From FEN-1297 sp964498065 (GTDB lineage: Bacteria > Bacteroidota > Ignavibacteria > Ignavibacteriales > Ignavibacteriaceae), in contig CAZCFZ010000080.1 in NCBI GenBank assembly GCA_964498065.1, positions 1-17,226 on the forward strand: a stretch of DNA of 17,226 nt, written 5' to 3'. The position numbers and the translations under genes were made by a program. Below, piece by piece: positions 13,998 through 17,226 of the stretch. Under the pieces are notes generated by a model that worked only from the letters and a program-made list of their open reading frames with translations, was not told the DNA's origin and ran no database searches. Position 1 is the first letter of the stretch. Every line of letters begins with the position of its first letter.

Positions 13998-15209
13998 TCA
14001 ATTACCATTCATCAGTTGAGCAGAAGGTTTTGATTTTATTTTTAATGTCATTATTGATGCAGTGGAACCCAAAACAAATGTTGCTATCCATAATGTAGAA
14101 GAACCGAAGGTGCTCATTACAACGGTTCCAAACCATGGGCCGAAAGCAAATGCAAGGTTAAATGTGGTTTGGTATGCTCCCATATATTCTCCTTTTCTAT
14201 TTTCCGGCGATATTTCACTCATGTACGCAGAACTTGAAGGAAAAAATATCATCTCACCGAATGTCCAAATTATAATAGTTGCTACCAAGCCGTAAATATC
14301 TTTGATAAATGCCATACCTCCAAAGCCTATGGCGCAAAGTAAAGCACCGATTGATAGCATTTTTCTATCTGACCAATGATTCAGCATATTTGTAAGCGGG
14401 ACTTCAACTAATATTATAAGAACAGTATTTATTGTAAAAACAATTCCGTAAATAGTTTCACTGAAGTGCAGGTCCCTCACTAAATATATAGGCATAGAGG
14501 CATTAACTTGAAAATAAATCAAAGGTATCGGTAGTAATGCAATTAAAAAATATATCAGCCTTTTATCGGAAAAAATGTTTTCAATCTTTTTAATTTCCGA
14601 ATGTGCCGAGTCGGTATTAATACTATTGCTTACAATAGTTTTATACTGCCAGGGGGAAAATATCAAAAATAATCCTGCCAGTAAGGTTGTTATTCCGTCT
14701 ACTATGAAAATTAAATTAAAATTTATCAGGACTAAAAGTCCTCCGACAACTGGTCCAATACTCATACCCAGATTTGCAGCTAGTCTGATAACAGCATATG
14801 CCGATCGTTTTTGTTCTGAAGAAACTACTTCCGATACCAAAGACAAAATTGCCGGCCGAAAGGCTTCATTAATAACAGACCACACAAGAGTATAAATTAA
14901 GATATTTGTAATACCATTTATAAAAGGAAATACAAATAAAAATATGCTTGACACAATAAGCGATACTTTCATTAATTTTAGTGCGCCAACCCTATCGCTA
15001 ATTTTACCTAAAAATGGTGAAGTTAAAAGGGCTCCAATCCCATAAAAGGTTAATACCAACCCGGCTTTAGTAAGCGAAACCCCGATTTTTTGTGTTAAAT
15101 AAAGCGCAAGGAACGGAAGTACCATCGTACCGATACGGTTTATCAACATGGTAAAAAAAAGCATCCATAAATTACGAGGTAAATTTTTAAGACCTCGCCA
15201 GGGATTCAT
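13998..15209 (-). CDS. Major facilitator superfamily transporter
   Basis: A 403-residue membrane protein with about 12 hydrophobic segments in two halves split by a hydrophilic loop near residues 190-212 (SNSINTDSAHSEIKKIENIF). MFS motif A is present as GKISDRVGALKLM between the second and third segments. The second half repeats the pattern with NHWSDRKMLSIGALL. It is a proton-coupled symporter or exporter in the inner membrane. The sequence style is that of the MdtH/multidrug-like branch rather than classical sugar permeases, so uptake of a sugar is inferred only from the neighbours. A 151-bp gap separates it from the SDR gene, large enough for a second promoter. Confidence 0.87.
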   Translation of the reverse strand: MNPWRGLKNLPRNLWMLFFTMLINRIGTMVLPFLALYLTQKIGVSLTKAGLVLTFYGIGALLTSPFLGKISDRVGALKLMKVSLIVSSIFLFVFPFINGITNILIYTLVWSVINEAFRPAILSLVSEVVSSEQKRSAYAVIRLAANLGMSIGPVVGGLLVLINFNLIFIVDGITTLLAGLFLIFSPWQYKTIVSNSINTDSAHSEIKKIENIFSDKRLIYFLIALLPIPLIYFQVNASMPIYLVRDLHFSETIYGIVFTINTVLIILVEVPLTNMLNHWSDRKMLSIGALLCAIGFGGMAFIKDIYGLVATIIIWTFGEMIFFPSSSAYMSEISPENRKGEYMGAYQTTFNLAFAFGPWFGTVVMSTFGSSTLWIATFVLGSTASIMTLKIKSKPSAQLMNGN

Positions 15210-15320
15210 ATATCCGCCTTAAAGAGTTTTGTAAGAAATGATTATGTTAATATAAGCAATATTCGGCTTTTCAAAAATAACTTTATTAACTTTTTAAGTG
15301 ATTTAATAATATTAATAAGA
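15210..15320. other. Gap between the MFS and VOC genes
   Basis: This 111-bp AT-rich gap shows no strong hairpin. It may contain a minus-strand promoter for the MFS/SDR/GH32-like genes, but no convincing boxes were found. Confidence 0.3.
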
Positions 15321-15770
15321 TTATTCTCCCCAGTTTTGAATCTCAATAAAATTTCCTTCGGGATCTTCGGCATACACCACAGTTAGATTGCCTATCCCTT
15401 CAAAATGCTTTTGTTCTATTGATCCCAGCTTTGCTCCGCCGTTTTTTATCACTTTATTTAATATATTTTCAACATTATCGACATGGAAAGCAATATGACC
15501 GAAACCTCTCTGATTAATTGAGTTATTATAATTTAAGTTTTCGTAATTATATTGAAATATTTCCAGTGTCGGTCCATTATTAAACCCGGGTAATTTTAAG
15601 TGTATTCCGTCAATTGATACATTTTCTATATTTGTTAAATTTTCTATCCATTCTCCGGATAGATGACGTTCCGGTAAAACCGGTTCACAGCCGAAGACAT
15701 CGATATAAAACTTGGAAAGTTTTTTCCAATCCTTGGCAATTATATTAGTATGAACGTACTTAACCGGCAT
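15321..15770 (-). CDS. VOC (glyoxalase/bleomycin-resistance) family protein
   Basis: A 149-residue vicinal-oxygen-chelate protein with the two beta-alpha-beta-beta-beta modules. The metal ligands of the family can all be matched: H7, E70 (GPTLEIFQY), H92 (GHIAFHV) and E143 (NFIEIQNW), so it should bind a divalent metal and be catalytically competent as an isomerase, lyase or dioxygenase of the glyoxalase I/methylmalonyl-CoA epimerase type. The true substrate is not readable. It follows the aldo/keto reductase gene by only 4 bp and is surely in the same transcript, which suggests handling of a reactive carbonyl or keto-sugar. Confidence 0.85.
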   Translation of the reverse strand: MPVKYVHTNIIAKDWKKLSKFYIDVFGCEPVLPERHLSGEWIENLTNIENVSIDGIHLKLPGFNNGPTLEIFQYNYENLNYNNSINQRGFGHIAFHVDNVENILNKVIKNGGAKLGSIEQKHFEGIGNLTVVYAEDPEGNFIEIQNWGE

Positions 15771-15774
15771 CTTT

Positions 15775-16770
15775 TTATTTGATTAGATGAAGTTTCTTAA
15801 GTTCAGTATTTATTAAATTAATTTCTTCCTTACTTAATTTAACATCCGCAGCTTTTGCGTTTTCTTCGGCTTGTTTTGGATTACGTGCACCGACAAGCGC
15901 AATAGTTATACCAGGCTGCTCTAAAGTCCACCGGATGACCAACTGCCCGAAAGTAATTTTTTTATTATCGGCCAAAGATTTAATCTCTTCAAGAAAAGCA
16001 TTTGTTCTTTTGATATTCTCATCTCTAAAATAGTGTAAACCGCTCCTATGATCTCCACTAGCAAATTTATATCCGGGTTTCATTTTACCTGTAAGTAAGC
16101 CGAGCTGCAGCGGACTATATGCAAGAATAGATTTTTTATTTTTTATTGCATAGGGTATTAAATCATTTTCAATATTTCTTCTAACCATACTGTAAGGCAC
16201 TTGATCGGATACGAGTGAAATATAATTTTCGGCTTCCTCTAATTGAGAAACATTATAATTGCACACTCCGGCATAACGAACCTTACCTTCTTTTATTAAT
16301 TGATTTACCGCCTCCATTGTTTCTTGTATCGGCGTTGTAGGATCTGCCCAATGTATTTGGTAAAGATCGATATAATCGGTTCTAATCCGGCGCAGGCTTT
16401 CTTCGCATTCATGAATTACACTTTCTTTAGACGCGTATTTATACATCTCTATTGGATTACCTTTGTTATCGACACTTTTAAAGAAAAACTCTCCTAATTT
16501 AGAATCCCATCGCAAACCATATTTAGTTAATATCTGAACTTTATCACGTGGGATATCTTTTATTGCTTTACCTACAATTTCTTCGCTGGCCCCCTGCCCA
16601 TATGCAGGAGCTGTGTCGATTGAAGTAACACCTGAATTGTACGCAGCCTTAATTGCATTTACTGCTTCTGTTCTTTCGGTTCCTCCCCACATCCAGCCTC
16701 CGGCAGCCCAGGCACCAAATGTAACTGCGGAAATATTTAAATCCGAACTGCTTAATTTTCTATATTCCAT
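15775..16770 (-). CDS. Aldo/keto reductase
   Basis: A 331-residue (beta/alpha)8 NAD(P)H-dependent carbonyl reductase. The catalytic tetrad is D52, Y57, K83 and H140, within IDTAPAYGQGASEEIVG (51-67), LTKYGLR (81-87) and DLYQIHWADP (135-144). The C-terminal cofactor segment reads ALVGARNPKQAEENAKA. Length is normal for the AKR class related to YgdS/IolS-type enzymes, which reduce aldoses, keto-sugars or inositol derivatives. It is the first gene of the minus-strand series, with a 4-bp gap to the VOC gene. An inverted repeat 45-78 bp upstream of the ATG may be its operator. Confidence 0.9.
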   Translation of the reverse strand: MEYRKLSSSDLNISAVTFGAWAAGGWMWGGTERTEAVNAIKAAYNSGVTSIDTAPAYGQGASEEIVGKAIKDIPRDKVQILTKYGLRWDSKLGEFFFKSVDNKGNPIEMYKYASKESVIHECEESLRRIRTDYIDLYQIHWADPTTPIQETMEAVNQLIKEGKVRYAGVCNYNVSQLEEAENYISLVSDQVPYSMVRRNIENDLIPYAIKNKKSILAYSPLQLGLLTGKMKPGYKFASGDHRSGLHYFRDENIKRTNAFLEEIKSLADNKKITFGQLVIRWTLEQPGITIALVGARNPKQAEENAKAADVKLSKEEINLINTELKKLHLIK

Positions 16771-16814
16771 TTATTTTAACCCTAAAATTATAATTTTAAA
16801 CTTAAGTTATATTT

Positions 16815-16848
16815 TGGTGAACTAAATTAAAAATTATGTGCTTCACCA
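16815..16848. promoter_or_regulatory. Inverted repeat upstream of the aldo/keto reductase operon
   Basis: TGGTGAA (16815-16821) and TTCACCA (16842-16848) are perfect inverted repeats separated by 20 bp, in the expected promoter region of the minus-strand operon. It may be an operator for an unseen regulator. Confidence 0.35.
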
Positions 16849-17078
16849 TATTTTATTTTACTTTTTAAAATTAATAAAAAGCATGAAAAATAAGGTGATA
16901 AAAATCCTAGACAGCAAATCATTACAATGTAAACAATTATTAAGGAAAGGTAAAAATTTAGAATTAGGCTTTACTTTTAATTTGTTAACTCGTTTTCGAA
17001 ATAGATTTCAATACTTTTAAACTGTCTGCCAATCGGTAGATAAATTAAAACAGTTGAAATATGTATAATTTTTTTTTA
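16849..17078. other. AT-rich stretch, no supported gene
   Basis: A small plus-strand frame exists here (MKNKVIKILDSKSL from 16883), but without a ribosome-binding site or recognisable content. A weak hairpin around 17025-17040 precedes an A/T-rich run. Nothing is assigned. Confidence 0.4.
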
Positions 17079-17220
17079 AGAGGTTGTCTCAAAACTGTCA
17101 TTCCGGGCTTGACCCGGAATCTAAATACTCGAATAACAACTAAAAAGAGATGCTGAATCAAGCCTGCCTGCCGGACGGGCAGGTTCAGCATGACAAATAC
17201 CCTCTTTTGAGACAGCCACT
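17079..17220. repeat. Composite palindromic repeat with inverted ends
   Basis: The outer ends AGAGGTTGTCTCAAAA (17079-17094) and TTTTGAGACAGCCACT (17205-17220) are inverted repeats with two mismatches. Inside are ATTCCGGG/CCCGGAAT with loop CTTGA (17100-17120) and ATGCTGAA/TTCAGCAT (17150-17191), the latter enclosing CCTGCC/GGCAGG. No protein is encoded. The mosaic of nested hairpins is typical of small non-autonomous repeats that have inserted into one another. Confidence 0.75.
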
Positions 17221-17226
17221 AACGAT

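Noticed and set aside
14062..14895. Plus-strand frames opposite the MFS gene
   Set aside because: They are antisense readings of a well-supported membrane protein and have no independent support.
16838..17020. Plus-strand 60-codon frame
   Set aside because: No ribosome-binding site, no recognisable motif, and its start lies within the promoter-side inverted repeat of the divergent operon.

Overview
The window is AT-rich bacterial chromosome. The best guess for its source is the Bacteroidota/Ignavibacteriota (FCB) group. Supporting signs are an OprB-type outer-membrane porin, a short Bacteroidota-style Crp/Fnr regulator, many genes without a clear Shine-Dalgarno sequence, and intergenic DNA full of palindromic repeats. 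This placement is inference; no rRNA or marker gene is present.

Left part (1-2500), accessory in character. A Crp/Fnr regulator gene and a flavodoxin-fold NAD(P)H oxidoreductase gene lie on the minus strand. They sit between two related 24-base motifs (22/24 identical) that look like the ends of integron attC sites in the same orientation. Gene order, orientation and the short distance from the boundary to the first start codon fit a two-gene integron-like cassette, although no integrase is visible. A 12-bp palindrome occurs once upstream of each of the two genes and may be the regulator's operator. To the right lie a possible gene remnant, an acidic 70-residue protein, and the truncated 3' end of a gene that overlaps it.

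Housekeeping block (2760-5650). This holds tRNA-Thr(UGU) with its own terminator, a CNNM/CorC-type membrane protein with DUF21, CBS and CorC_HlyC domains, and, divergently, a DUF971 protein coupled by TAATG to a SpoU/TrmH-family RNA 2'-O-methyltransferase.

Central two-gene operon (5943-9256), the most unusual part. A 177-residue protein of unknown family is coupled by TAATG to a 926-residue SNF2-architecture protein. In the large protein the overall SNF2 layout is easy to follow, but the ATPase motifs are degraded: GLGKK in place of GLGKT, ESPE in place of DEAH, SNFE in place of TGTP, and no motif VI arginines. The C-terminus resembles an Mrr-type nuclease domain with Q-x-Y where Q-x-K is expected. 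The frame is intact over 2.8 kb, so the protein probably works as a non-catalytic scaffold or DNA/protein-binding machine.

Intergenic island (9257-10124). It contains a minus-strand intrinsic terminator with no recognised gene in front of it, and a 163-bp MITE-like element with inverted ends, three internal hairpins and a 9-bp direct repeat at its borders.

Right part (10125-16770), carbohydrate and small-molecule metabolism. An OprB-type porin on the plus strand converges on a minus-strand series that reads aldo/keto reductase, VOC-family protein, MFS transporter, glucose-1-dehydrogenase-like SDR, and a cytoplasmic GH32-like beta-propeller protein with a DUF1080-like C-terminal domain. Together they suggest uptake of a sugar derivative, cleavage of a glycoside and oxidation/reduction of the product; the substrate cannot be read from the sequence. 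The window ends in a composite palindromic repeat (17079-17220).
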